Under the pieces are notes generated by a model that was not told the origin of the DNA, did no database searches, and worked only from the letters and a program-made list of their open reading frames with translations. From Synechococcus sp. CS-1330 (GTDB lineage: Bacteria; Cyanobacteriota; Cyanobacteriia; PCC-6307; Cyanobiaceae), in assembly GCA_025128025.1 (NCBI GenBank), contig JAHLYR010000002.1, positions 62,001 to 126,000 on the forward strand: a stretch of DNA of 64,000 bases, read 5' to 3'. Below, piece by piece: positions 16,724 to 23,961 of this stretch; within the stretch, counting starts at the first letter, position 1; the number at the start of each line of letters is the position of its first letter. The position numbers were made by a program, and so were the translations under genes.

Positions 16724-17746
16724 ATGAAGCCTTTGCAAACAACTCTGCGATTCCTGATTCCTTGCGCCATTGCCCTGCCGGCAGTGGTTGCAGCTCTTGA
16801 CCCCGCTGATATCGAGAATGCTTCCGTTGATACCCTGATTGCAGCCCTACCTGCCCCCAGCGTCGACAAAATTTGGGTCAAGGTGCGCCAGCCCATCAGC
16901 GTTGAAGAGCTATCCAGCAGCCTCAAGCTCGACGAAGAGCGCTTGGCCAAGCTCAACGACGTCAACGAAGATCATCATTTCCGTCAGGGTGACTGGCTTG
17001 TTGTTCCTAGCCAGCAATCCAGACAGATCAAGCAGCTGGCGGCGATCGACACCAGCGAGCTACGCCGCACCCCTCCCCTCCATTCTCTGCCGCCTGTCGA
17101 GGAGCGCGCCATCGTCCGCTTTGGCGACACGGTCGTAAAGATTGCTCAGCGCTACGGATTAACCCTGCAAGAGCTGCTACGTCTTAATCCGGGTCTCGAA
17201 ACAGCCCGGCTTGTGGTGGGCAGTCAGGTTCGGCTTGCTCAGGCCTCCTCGGGCCGCACCCGCATGGTGCTGGGGCTTAAGCCAACCACTAGCGGCGGTA
17301 TCAGCTGGCCTGAACTGCCAGGTTTTGATGAGCTCAATAAGCCCTTTGATGGTCCCAGCTCAGCCCAGGGCTGGATGTGGCCCACCAAGGGGGTTTTTAC
17401 TTCCGGATATGGGTGGCGCTGGGGTCGCATGCACAAGGGCATCGACGTGGCCAACAACGTGGGGACGCCGATCGTGGCGGCCAAGGCCGGTCGCGTGGTC
17501 TTCTCTGGCTGGCATGACGGCGGCTACGGCTATTTGGTGACCCTGGCCCATGCCGATGGCAGCCGTTCCCTATACGCCCACAACAGCCGTCTGATGGTCC
17601 GGGTAGGACAAGATGTTGAGCAGGGATCCTTGATTTCTCATATGGGCAGTACGGGCCGTAGTACCGGCCCCCATCTGCACTTCGAAGTACATCCCCCAAG
17701 CTCCGGAGCTGCCAACCCCCTCCAGTTCCTGCCACCTAGGGCCTGA
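16724..17746 (+). CDS. LysM-containing M23 (LytM-type) peptidase
   Basis: The 340-residue envelope protein has an N-terminal signal sequence (LRFLIPCAIALPAVVAA), two LysM-like peptidoglycan-binding segments (around residues 45-95, and clearly IVRFGDTVVKIAQRYGLTLQ to VVGSQVRLAQ at about 130-172), and a C-terminal M23 domain. The zinc ligands are all present: H and D in MHKGIDVANN and the HxH of PHLHFEV, along with the GYGWRWGR and HNSRLMV blocks. The catalytic set is complete, so it may cleave peptidoglycan cross-links rather than act only as an activator. The gene stops 14 bases before a tRNA gene. Confidence 0.9.
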   Translation: MKPLQTTLRFLIPCAIALPAVVAALDPADIENASVDTLIAALPAPSVDKIWVKVRQPISVEELSSSLKLDEERLAKLNDVNEDHHFRQGDWLVVPSQQSRQIKQLAAIDTSELRRTPPLHSLPPVEERAIVRFGDTVVKIAQRYGLTLQELLRLNPGLETARLVVGSQVRLAQASSGRTRMVLGLKPTTSGGISWPELPGFDELNKPFDGPSSAQGWMWPTKGVFTSGYGWRWGRMHKGIDVANNVGTPIVAAKAGRVVFSGWHDGGYGYLVTLAHADGSRSLYAHNSRLMVRVGQDVEQGSLISHMGSTGRSTGPHLHFEVHPPSSGAANPLQFLPPRA

Positions 17747-17760
17747 TAAACTCATTCAAC

Positions 17761-17834
17761 GGCTCGGTAGCTCAGCAGGTTAGAGCGTGGGATTCATAAC
17801 CCCAAGGTCGGGAGTTCAAGTCTCCCCCGAGCCA
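17761..17834 (+). tRNA. trnM: tRNA-Met (anticodon CAT, elongator type)
   Basis: A full cloverleaf can be drawn: acceptor GGCTCGG/CCGAGCC with discriminator A, D arm GCTC...GAGC, anticodon loop TTCATAA, and T arm GGGAG TTCAAGT CTCCC. The intact first G-C pair argues against initiator tRNA. The lysidine-modified Ile(CAT) tRNA is the alternative, but its sequence is usually different. The anticodon stem has one A-C mismatch next to the loop. CCA is not fully encoded. Confidence 0.93.
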
Positions 17835-17842
17835 TTTTTGAC

Positions 17843-17868
17843 GGGGCCTTGTTTTGACCCTTTTTTAT
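17843..17868 (+). terminator. possible terminator after tRNA-Met
   Basis: GGGG and CCC flank an 11-base spacer and are followed by TTTTTTATTTT. The stem is short, so this is only a weak candidate. Confidence 0.4.
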
Positions 17869-17886
17869 TTTCTATCTATCTCCTAA

Positions 17887-18243
17887 TTAGCGCAACTCGA
17901 CCGTGTTGAGTCTTTCTCGGAATGAAGCCACATCTGAGTGAGCTCTTGCAACGCTGCCCATCAGCTCAAGCGGATCTGGATCAAGCCTTAACTGTTGAAA
18001 ATCCGGCGAGGCAGAGGAGGCGCCAGCAGTTGAGCTAGTACCACCGCGTCTTCCACGGCCATAGCCTTGGTAGCGACCCTCAATTGCCCGAATCAAGGAT
18101 TTGCTGCGATTGACCTCGCCAATGCTCTGGCCTTCCTTGGGCCGTACCAAAGGGTTGCCCTTCAGTTCAGAGCGAAGCTGGCTAAGCAAGCGGAAATGCC
18201 CTGTCGTGTTGTATTTGCGCAGCACACTCGGATCCCATGCCAT
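17887..18243 (-). CDS. conserved cyanobacterial protein, unknown function (118 aa)
   Basis: ATG 18243 gives MAWDPSVLRKYNTTGHFRLL, followed by SQLRSELK and PKEGQSIGEVNRSKSLIRAI. I recognise this N-terminal half as a conserved block found in many picocyanobacteria, with no assigned function. The second half is a low-complexity stretch rich in Gly, Arg and Ser (GRYQGYGRGRRGGTSSTAG), and the end is SFRERLNTVELR. There is no signal peptide or membrane segment. It diverges from the peroxiredoxin gene with 145 bases between the starts. An RGG-like patch might bind nucleic acid, but this is a guess. Confidence 0.75.
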   Translation of the reverse strand: MAWDPSVLRKYNTTGHFRLLSQLRSELKGNPLVRPKEGQSIGEVNRSKSLIRAIEGRYQGYGRGRRGGTSSTAGASSASPDFQQLRLDPDPLELMGSVARAHSDVASFRERLNTVELR

Positions 18244-18388
18244 CCCCTTCACTCCCATAGACATCACTGGGCTCAGCCTATGGCCCCGACAGCCTGGATC
18301 ATGTGATAAATTGTGAATAGCAACTGGTAGTCGATCCGACTTTGGACTGAAGTCCCCAGTGCGCCTAGTCCTCACTTACTTAACCAGC

Positions 18389-18979
18389 ATGTCCCGGCTA
18401 GTTGGCCTGCAGGCTCCAGATTTCACCGCCACCGCCGTGGTGGATCAGGAATTCAAGGAGATCAGTCTCTCCCAGTACCGCGGCAAGTACGTGGTGCTTT
18501 TCTTCTACCCCCTCGACTTCACCTTCGTCTGCCCAACGGAGATCATCGCCTTCTCCGAGCGCTACAACGACTTCTCCAGCCGCAACTGCGAAGTGCTGGG
18601 TGTTTCAGTTGATAGCCAGTTCAGCCACCTCGCCTGGGTTCAGACGGATCGCAAAAACGGTGGTATTGGCGATATCGCCTATCCCCTCCTTGCTGACCTC
18701 AAGAAAGTCATCGCCCGCTCCTACGAAGTCCTCGATGATGAAGCAGGTGTGGCCCTGCGTGGTCTGTTCATCATTGATCCTGATGGCGTGATCATGCAAA
18801 GCACAATCAACAATCTGCCCGTGGGCCGCAGCGTGGACGAGACCCTGCGTCTGCTGCAGGCCTTCCAGCACATCCGCAACAACCCAGACGAAGTCTGCCC
18901 AGCCAACTGGAACCCAGGCGATAAGACCATGAATCCCGACCCCGTTAAGAGCAAGGAGTTTTTCGCCGCCGTTAACTGA
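18389..18979 (+). CDS. typical 2-Cys peroxiredoxin
   Basis: This thioredoxin-dependent peroxidase reduces H2O2 and organic peroxides. The 196 residues contain the peroxidatic cysteine in [13 protein letters not shown] and the resolving cysteine in [11 protein letters not shown], the [13 protein letters not shown] block, and the YF-type C-terminal tail region, which here ends KEFFAAVN rather than in a clear YF motif. ATG 18389 gives [14 protein letters not shown]; upstream in-frame codons are not conserved. A strong terminator follows. Confidence 0.95.
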   Translation: MSRLVGLQAPDFTATAVVDQEFKEISLSQYRGKYVVLFFYPLDFTFVCPTEIIAFSERYNDFSSRNCEVLGVSVDSQFSHLAWVQTDRKNGGIGDIAYPLLADLKKVIARSYEVLDDEAGVALRGLFIIDPDGVIMQSTINNLPVGRSVDETLRLLQAFQHIRNNPDEVCPANWNPGDKTMNPDPVKSKEFFAAVN

Positions 18980-19022
18980 TTGTTATCAGGGCGGGAATTA
19001 TTTGATCCTCAGCGATCAAACC

Positions 19023-19045
19023 GGGGGCCTTTGGCCCCCTTTTTT
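19023..19045 (+). terminator. rho-independent terminator of the peroxiredoxin gene
   Basis: GGGGGCC, a TTT loop and GGCCCCC form a perfect 7-bp stem followed by six T, 43 bases after the stop codon. Confidence 0.92.
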
Positions 19046-19091
19046 GCGACCGCTTGCTAATTGTCGAGTTGAGGGTCGAGTTAGCCAGGCT

Positions 19092-19745
19092 TCAATTGCA
19101 CAGGCTGGCTAGCAGCCTCAATCCGTCGAGTCCCCCCGTGAGCGGGTCGCAGGCCCGTTCCGGATGGGGCATCAGACCCAGCACATTGCCGCCTGCGTTG
19201 GTTAGGCCCGCCACATCACCAACCGAGCCGTTGGGATTGCTTGCGTAGCGCAACACCACCTGACCATTTGCTTCGAGCTCAGCCAATTGCGCGCGCTCGC
19301 ACTGGTATCGCCCCTCCCCATGGGCGATCGGCAGCACGATCGCTTCTGCCTCGCTGTACCCCGTCAACCAGCGACAGTTGCCGGGTTTAACACTCAGCGG
19401 GGTTGGTTCACAGAGAAAATGCAGCCGAGCATTGCGGGTGAGAGCACCTGGCAATAACCCCATCTCAGTGAGCACCTGAAAGCCATTGCAGATACCCAAC
19501 ACCGCACCGCCTGCTTCAGCAAAAAGCCTCACCAACTCCAATACGGGCGCAAACCTGGCAATTGCACCGCAGCGCAAATAGTCGCCATAGCTGAAGCCGC
19601 CTGGGATTACCACCGCGTCTAGGCCGCTGAGATCCCGCTCCTCATGCCAAAGGAAGCGGGTCGGTAAACCGACACACCCCTCTAGGGCCCAGCGCACATC
19701 CCGGTCGCAATTTGAGCCTGGGAACACCACGATGCCAATGGTCAT
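19092..19745 (-). CDS. purQ: phosphoribosylformylglycinamidine synthase subunit PurQ
   Basis: This is the glutaminase subunit that feeds ammonia to PurL in purine synthesis. The 217-residue class I amidotransferase has the start [17 protein letters not shown], the nucleophile cysteine in [12 protein letters not shown], and the catalytic His-Glu in [11 protein letters not shown]. It is the small type that needs PurS. Its start overlaps the purS stop by 4 bases (translational coupling). PurL is not in the window. Confidence 0.96.
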   Translation of the reverse strand: MTIGIVVFPGSNCDRDVRWALEGCVGLPTRFLWHEERDLSGLDAVVIPGGFSYGDYLRCGAIARFAPVLELVRLFAEAGGAVLGICNGFQVLTEMGLLPGALTRNARLHFLCEPTPLSVKPGNCRWLTGYSEAEAIVLPIAHGEGRYQCERAQLAELEANGQVVLRYASNPNGSVGDVAGLTNAGGNVLGLMPHPERACDPLTGGLDGLRLLASLCN

Positions 19746-20014
19746 CGCTGCTGCTCCCCGGCCTTTTCAAGCAGCTCTAGCTGCCAATTTTCGATTACAG
19801 GATTGGCAAACAAGCGATCACTAAGCAATTCCAGCTGAGCTTGGGCGGTGGTTTGGTCCGGTGCCTCCAATTCCAGCTCTATTGCCTTGCCGATGCGCAG
19901 GCTGCGGACGCCGTCGACGCCGAGTCGGGCCGCTGCAGCCCTGGTGGCCTCGCCAGCCGGATCAAGCACTGAGGGCCGAAGTGAAACCTGAACGCGAGCG
20001 CGGAAGAGTGGCAC
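19742..20014 (-). CDS. purS: phosphoribosylformylglycinamidine synthase subunit PurS
   Basis: This small dimeric protein (90 residues) bridges PurQ and PurL. It shows the family features [40 protein letters not shown] and the C-terminal [14 protein letters not shown]. Translation starts at GTG 20014. It forms a two-gene unit with purQ and is divergent from the secreted 117-residue protein. Confidence 0.94.
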   Translation of the reverse strand: MPLFRARVQVSLRPSVLDPAGEATRAAAARLGVDGVRSLRIGKAIELELEAPDQTTAQAQLELLSDRLFANPVIENWQLELLEKAGEQQR

Positions 20015-20108
20015 CAGAGGAGCAGGAGGTTTGTTAAATCTTGGCAGCCCGGTGGCCCGCTGCCGTCAGTTTTGGTCAGCTTGAAAGCAGCCCCCTGGCG
20101 TATCGGCC

Positions 20109-20462
20109 GTGGTTTGGCGCTTCAACTCAGTTTCTATTGGCGTCTGGCCAGCCTGCACGGCACTGCTGGCAGGCTTCGTACCCCTTTGGGCGCCAGCTGC
20201 GCTGGCCCAGCAACTGCAGTGCCGTCTGGCTGATGGCCCTTGGCAGCCCTGCACGATGCTCGTGGAAGCCCCGGCAGGTGAGCTGCCTATGCGGTGGACG
20301 ATTGAGCTCGGCCAGCGCCGAATTTACTTCCGTCACGACGGCAGTGGCACGGTGCAGATGCTTGATTCAGCAGGCTGGATTGCGGTTGAGACCATCTGGA
20401 TTGCTGGGCCTGCGCTCTGCTGGAACGGGCTATGTGCCCAAGGGGATATCCCCTTGGATTGA
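20109..20462 (+). CDS. small secreted protein, unknown function (117 aa)
   Basis: The product starts with a signal peptide (ACTALLAGFVPLWAPAALAQ), giving a mature part of about 83 residues with four cysteines (QCRL, PCTML, LCWN, LCAQG), probably two disulfides in the periplasm or lumen. The C-terminal half (WTIELGQRRIYFRHDGSGTVQ, ETIWIAGPALCWNGLCAQGD) looks like compact beta structure. I do not recognise a named family. Its 3' end is 4 bases from the end of convergent cobW. Confidence 0.65.
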   Translation: MVWRFNSVSIGVWPACTALLAGFVPLWAPAALAQQLQCRLADGPWQPCTMLVEAPAGELPMRWTIELGQRRIYFRHDGSGTVQMLDSAGWIAVETIWIAGPALCWNGLCAQGDIPLD

Positions 20463-20466
20463 TCAG

Positions 20467-21549
20467 CTAGTTAGCAACTGCCAGCTCCGCGGTCAGGGCC
20501 TGGTTTAGGCAGGATTCGATCCCAGGTCGATCCAGTTGGAAGCCAAGTAAAACCAGCTCCAGGCCGGGGGCCTGCTGGGCGGCCGAAGCCTGCCCAGCCC
20601 CTGGTTCAAACCAGCACTCCAGCCGCGGTCCAACAGCCTGGATCTGAAGCGGCCGGTTTTTACCTGAAAGCCAAAGACGCCCCTTGAGCCGGATCAGGGC
20701 GCTATTGCTCACCAGCTGCTGCAGTTGTTGCTCAAGGGCAACGCGGCAGAATTCGCCAGCCAGCTCGAGCGCAAGCGACTCAATGGCGACATGGCTGTGG
20801 TCGTGATGCTCGTGGTCGTGGTCGTGATCGTCATGGCCTTTGGTGGTCGCCTGCCGGCGCTCAAGGCCCAGCACCAGCTCGGGGGAGACCACACCCCTGC
20901 CCATCGACAACAGCACAGCTCCTGGCTGCAGCTGGGGGCCAAGGCCCCTATGGACCAGATCAATCTCGTCTGCAGATAGGCAATCGGCCCGACTGATCAA
21001 AACCAGATCGGCAGCCTCCAGCTGCTCGGCAAACAATTGATCGATAGCCGAAGCGTGATCCAGGCTTGGATCGGCAAGCCGCTGGGCTTCGAGAGTGGCT
21101 GGATTTGCCACCACACTGCCTGCTGCAAGGGCTTGGCCATCAACAACTGCCACCACGCCGTTGAGACGAATGCGGGTGCGGATTTGGGGCCAATTCAGGG
21201 CTGCAATCAGTGGTTCCGGTAGCGCCAGGCCACTGGTTTCCACCACGATCCCATCCAGGCTGTCTGCACGCTCAAGCAGCTTCTCCATAGTTGGTAAGAA
21301 GTCGTCTTGGACCGTGCAGCAAAGGCAGCCATTTGCCAACTCCACCAGACGGGTATCGAGCTCATCTTCAGGGCAGAAACCGCAGCTGCGGAGCAGGTCC
21401 CCGTCGATACCCACCTCGCCAAATTCATTGACCAGCACCGCCAGACGTTGACCGCTGTTCAATAGCAAATGGCGCAGCAAGGTTGTTTTGCCCGCACCGA
21501 GAAAACCTGTCACCACGCTGACAGGCAGCCTTCCAGTTTGTTTTGTCAT
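20467..21549 (-). CDS. cobW: CobW/COG0523-family GTPase, metal chaperone
   Basis: This G3E GTPase has the P-loop GFLGAGKTTLLRHLL, the metal-binding GCLCC motif (ELANGCLCCTVQ), the switch ETSGLALPEPL, and a base-recognition segment in LISRADCLSADE. A histidine-rich metal-binding stretch follows the G domain at about residue 240 (GHDDHDHDHEHHDHSH), then the CobW C-terminal domain. COG0523 proteins deliver Zn or Co. Here the neighbour hupE and the B12 riboswitch upstream favour cobalt for cobalamin. ATG 21549 is chosen over a non-conserved upstream start. It lies 1 base after the hupE stop, so both are read from one message. Confidence 0.9.
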   Translation of the reverse strand: MTKQTGRLPVSVVTGFLGAGKTTLLRHLLLNSGQRLAVLVNEFGEVGIDGDLLRSCGFCPEDELDTRLVELANGCLCCTVQDDFLPTMEKLLERADSLDGIVVETSGLALPEPLIAALNWPQIRTRIRLNGVVAVVDGQALAAGSVVANPATLEAQRLADPSLDHASAIDQLFAEQLEAADLVLISRADCLSADEIDLVHRGLGPQLQPGAVLLSMGRGVVSPELVLGLERRQATTKGHDDHDHDHEHHDHSHVAIESLALELAGEFCRVALEQQLQQLVSNSALIRLKGRLWLSGKNRPLQIQAVGPRLECWFEPGAGQASAAQQAPGLELVLLGFQLDRPGIESCLNQALTAELAVAN

Positions 21550-21550
21550 C

Positions 21551-22180
21551 TCAGGCTGCCAAGCCGGCCAGGGCCCAGGTGCCGCCAAGGGCCATTAGGG
21601 CGAAACCAAGCCAGCGCAACTGGGTTGAAGAAAGACGTGCCGCCAAGGGTCGCAGCGCAATCAGTGCCACCGCAAGCAGGGCTGCCTGGGAAAGGAACAA
21701 GCCGGTGCCGTAAGCCACTACGGGCATGGCGCTCCAGCCAAATACGGGGCCACTTAGTACGTAGCCATGTAAGGCCATGGCGGGAAGCAGCAGCAGGGGC
21801 GGCAAGAGCCGCAGCAACACCAGTGCCTCAACAATGAGGGTGCAGGCCACCAGGGATTCAGAGCTTGGCATCCCTGGCCACAGCAGGCCAGCGCCACTGC
21901 CGAGCAAGCCAACAGCAAGTAGTCCCAGGCTCCAGCCAAGCCGTTGCTGTAGCCCCACCAAGGAAAGTGCCAGCAGGAAAAGCAGATGATCCGGTCCCAG
22001 CACTGGGTGGGCGAGACCACTCAGCAGGCCATTGAACATGCCTGGCTGAAGCTGGCTTATATCGGCAAAATGATGGGCCTGGACTGGGTTGAGGAGGCCA
22101 ATACCAATTGATGCCAGTCCGGCAACCAACAACCAGCGCCCCAGGGATTGGCCTTGGGGTGGTGTTTTGATCAAATTCAT
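21551..22180 (-). CDS. hupE: HupE/UreJ-family metal transporter, probable cobalt importer
   Basis: The 209-residue membrane protein has an N-terminal hydrophobic signal (LLVAGLASIGIGLLNPVQA), the HupE signature HPVLGPDHLLFLLAL near residue 54, and about six membrane helices. HupE/UreJ proteins transport nickel or cobalt; those under a B12 riboswitch are predicted cobalt importers. That is the case here: the riboswitch lies directly upstream and cobW directly downstream. ATG 22180 follows the riboswitch; upstream in-frame codons fall within the RNA and are not protein. Confidence 0.88.
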   Translation of the reverse strand: MNLIKTPPQGQSLGRWLLVAGLASIGIGLLNPVQAHHFADISQLQPGMFNGLLSGLAHPVLGPDHLLFLLALSLVGLQQRLGWSLGLLAVGLLGSGAGLLWPGMPSSESLVACTLIVEALVLLRLLPPLLLLPAMALHGYVLSGPVFGWSAMPVVAYGTGLFLSQAALLAVALIALRPLAARLSSTQLRWLGFALMALGGTWALAGLAA

Positions 22181-22199
22181 GGGCCGGTCCGCGCCGTAG

Positions 22200-22375
22200 G
22201 AAGAACAAAACCGGCGGGCGTTCTGACTTGGCAATGGATCGCAAGCAAGCCCCAAAGCTGGAGCAGATTCGCGGGCCAGAGCCTTCACAGCTGCGGGACA
22301 GTGCCGGATTTTCACCGACCTTTCCCCCTTACCTCCAGTGGCTGATCCCCACTGGAACCGGAAATTAGATGCTAT
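22200..22375 (-). promoter_or_regulatory. cobalamin (B12) riboswitch upstream of hupE
   Basis: The minus strand carries the conserved cobalamin aptamer blocks in order: GCCACTGGAGG at about 22332-22342, the core GGTGAAAATCCGGCACTG then CCCGCAGCTGTGA at about 22284-22319, and the 3' block AGTCAGAACGCCCGCC at 22213-22228. It ends about 20-30 bases before the hupE ATG. Binding of adenosylcobalamin is expected to lower hupE-cobW expression, probably by hiding the ribosome site, since no terminator hairpin with a T-run is seen. Boundaries are approximate. Confidence 0.93.
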
Positions 22376-22387
22376 CGGCACGTGGCC

Positions 22388-22912
22388 CTATCGGCACGCC
22401 AGGCTGTCTTTAGTGGCGACTCCGGTGCTCGGATTGACACCGGCAGCTCGTTTGCAGAGTGCTTTCTGCTCAGGCAGATCGAGCACTGCATCACTGAAAT
22501 CAGCTCCCTCAATGGTTGCCCCCTTGAAGTGGCTTTGCATCAACATGGCGTTTCGCAGCACAGCACCACTGAGGTCAGTGTCCTCAAAGTGACTGGCGAA
22601 GGCCACCGCGTCCTCCAGGTTGGCGTCCTTGAGGTTGGCTCCCCGTAGGTCGCTGCTGTTGAAAACAGCTCCGCGCAGATCGGTTCCGCTCAGATCGAAG
22701 CCCGTCAGGGTCGCCTTCAAAAACTCCTGCTGTTGAAGGTTGCGGCCGTGCATGTCGGGTTGGAGGTCTTGTAGCGACCGCTGGCTGCGCAGCTCAGGGG
22801 CGGTGATCGCAGCGGCCGGTGAGACCCCCAGGCACCAGGTCAGCACCAGGGCCAGTGCCGCTAGCAGCCAGCCACCTGACCAATTCGCTCGGCTTTCAGA
22901 TCTCGAGCTCAT
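22388..22912 (-). CDS. lumenal/periplasmic pentapeptide-repeat protein
   Basis: The 174-residue protein has a signal peptide (WLLAALALVLTWCLGVSPAAA) followed by pentapeptide repeats of the A(D/N)Lxx type from about residue 66 to 145 (FDLSGTDLRGAVFNSSDLRG, ANLKDANLEDA, ADFSDAVLDL). These fold into a right-handed square beta-helix. Such proteins are common in the thylakoid lumen of cyanobacteria, mostly of unknown role. Cysteines near the C terminus (ALCKRAAG, LACR) may form a disulfide cap. ATG 22912 is used; MIHRK at 22936 is an alternative. Its stop is just upstream of the B12 riboswitch on the same strand. Confidence 0.88.
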   Translation of the reverse strand: MSSRSESRANWSGGWLLAALALVLTWCLGVSPAAAITAPELRSQRSLQDLQPDMHGRNLQQQEFLKATLTGFDLSGTDLRGAVFNSSDLRGANLKDANLEDAVAFASHFEDTDLSGAVLRNAMLMQSHFKGATIEGADFSDAVLDLPEQKALCKRAAGVNPSTGVATKDSLACR

Positions 22913-22942
22913 GGGCGCGCACTTACGGTGAATCATCAAGTT

Positions 22943-23608
22943 ATGGCAACCATGGTGATGGCTTTGCGGGTGGTGGTTCCCCCCCACCCCCTGATTGGCC
23001 ACTGGCTTGGCGTTCTGCGTGATCGACACACGCCTGGCTCGCTTTACGCCTCCGCTACTGCTGAGCTAGGTCGCTGGCTCACCTATGAGGCTGTGCGCGA
23101 TTGGCTGCCCCACAGGCGCATCCAGCTGGAATCACCCCTTGCTGCGGCGGAGGCAGACGTGGTGGATCCGGCGGTCCCCCTGCTGGCCCTGCCCCTGCTA
23201 ACCGCTGGGCTTGGCCTTTGGCAGGGCGGCCAAACAGTGCTTCCTTCTGCCCAGGTGCTGCACCTACAAGAAAGCCTGGGTGTGATAACTCCTCCAGCCG
23301 GGCCAATCCCACCCCGCTGCGGAGTTTTGCTGTTTTTAGCGGAACTCGGAGACGGTGAGTCCCTGCTCCAACTGCTCGATGACCTTTCAGCCCTAGGTGT
23401 GAGCGGTGATCGCTTGCGAGTGATTACATCCCTGGCCTCTGGGCCAGGACTCAAGGCTGTGGGGGAGCGGCACGGCAACCTCACCATTTACGCCGCTGGC
23501 ATCGATCCGGATTTGAACGAAGCCGGTGCGATCGTCCCTGGTATCGGCGATGTGAGGCAGAGGTTGTTTGGTGGCACGGTGCTGGATGAAATGCCCACCG
23601 ATACCTAG
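22943..23608 (+). CDS. uracil phosphoribosyltransferase-like protein with degraded PRPP loop
   Basis: The overall fold matches cyanobacterial Upp: VVVPPHPLIGHWLGVLRD at the N terminus, then TAELGRWLTYEAVRDWLPH, and the uracil-binding end IYAAGIDPDLNEAGAIVPGIGD. Two catalytic elements are altered. The PRPP loop, normally close to DPMLATGGS, reads FLAELGDGES, and the RAGLG block reads TAGLGLW, so the arginine is lost. It may be a non-enzymatic or altered-specificity relative. ATG 22943 is used; ATGs at 22952 and 22958 and GTG 22928 are possible. It diverges from the pentapeptide gene with only 30 bases between start codons. Confidence 0.75.
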   Translation: MATMVMALRVVVPPHPLIGHWLGVLRDRHTPGSLYASATAELGRWLTYEAVRDWLPHRRIQLESPLAAAEADVVDPAVPLLALPLLTAGLGLWQGGQTVLPSAQVLHLQESLGVITPPAGPIPPRCGVLLFLAELGDGESLLQLLDDLSALGVSGDRLRVITSLASGPGLKAVGERHGNLTIYAAGIDPDLNEAGAIVPGIGDVRQRLFGGTVLDEMPTDT

Positions 23609-23633
23609 GCTCGCTGAAGAAAGGGCTTCATTT

Positions 23634-23906
23634 ATGCGTAATCACAACGGCGGCACCCCAGCTAGTGGCAGTTCCAGCCTCAGTGTGTTGGCTGGTGCTG
23701 TTATTGGTGCTGCTGGCCTTGCTTGGTGGCTGCTTGCTGAGGCCGAGCGCCGCCGGCACCAAGGCCGGCCTGCCCGCGCCGCTGGAATTGCAGCCTCGCC
23801 GGCGGTTGCCGCGACGGACCGGGACCTTCACGACCGGGTCCATGAGCTCAACCAGGCCATCGACGACGTGCGCCGTCAACTGGAGACCATGACCATCCAG
23901 GGTTAG
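23634..23906 (+). CDS. small single-pass membrane protein, unknown (90 aa)
   Basis: The protein has one hydrophobic helix ([21 protein letters not shown], about residues 16-36), then an Arg-rich segment on the presumed cytoplasmic side ([14 protein letters not shown]), and a C-terminal helix with heptad-like spacing ([22 protein letters not shown]), a possible short coiled coil. I do not recognise a family. It lies between the UPRT-like gene and ilvD, 25 bases after the former, on the same strand. Confidence 0.65.
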   Translation: MRNHNGGTPASGSSSLSVLAGAVIGAAGLAWWLLAEAERRRHQGRPARAAGIAASPAVAATDRDLHDRVHELNQAIDDVRRQLETMTIQG

Positions 23907-23961
23907 GGCTTCGGCGCCTATCGGCCCGGTGGGTAGGTTTCTTAAAGCCCAACCCATCACC

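Noticed and set aside
17761-17834. tRNA-Ile with lysidine-modified CAT anticodon, or initiator tRNA
   Set aside because: The first base pair is intact, which excludes the initiator, and the body resembles the elongator Met tRNA; the Ile form is less likely though not excluded.
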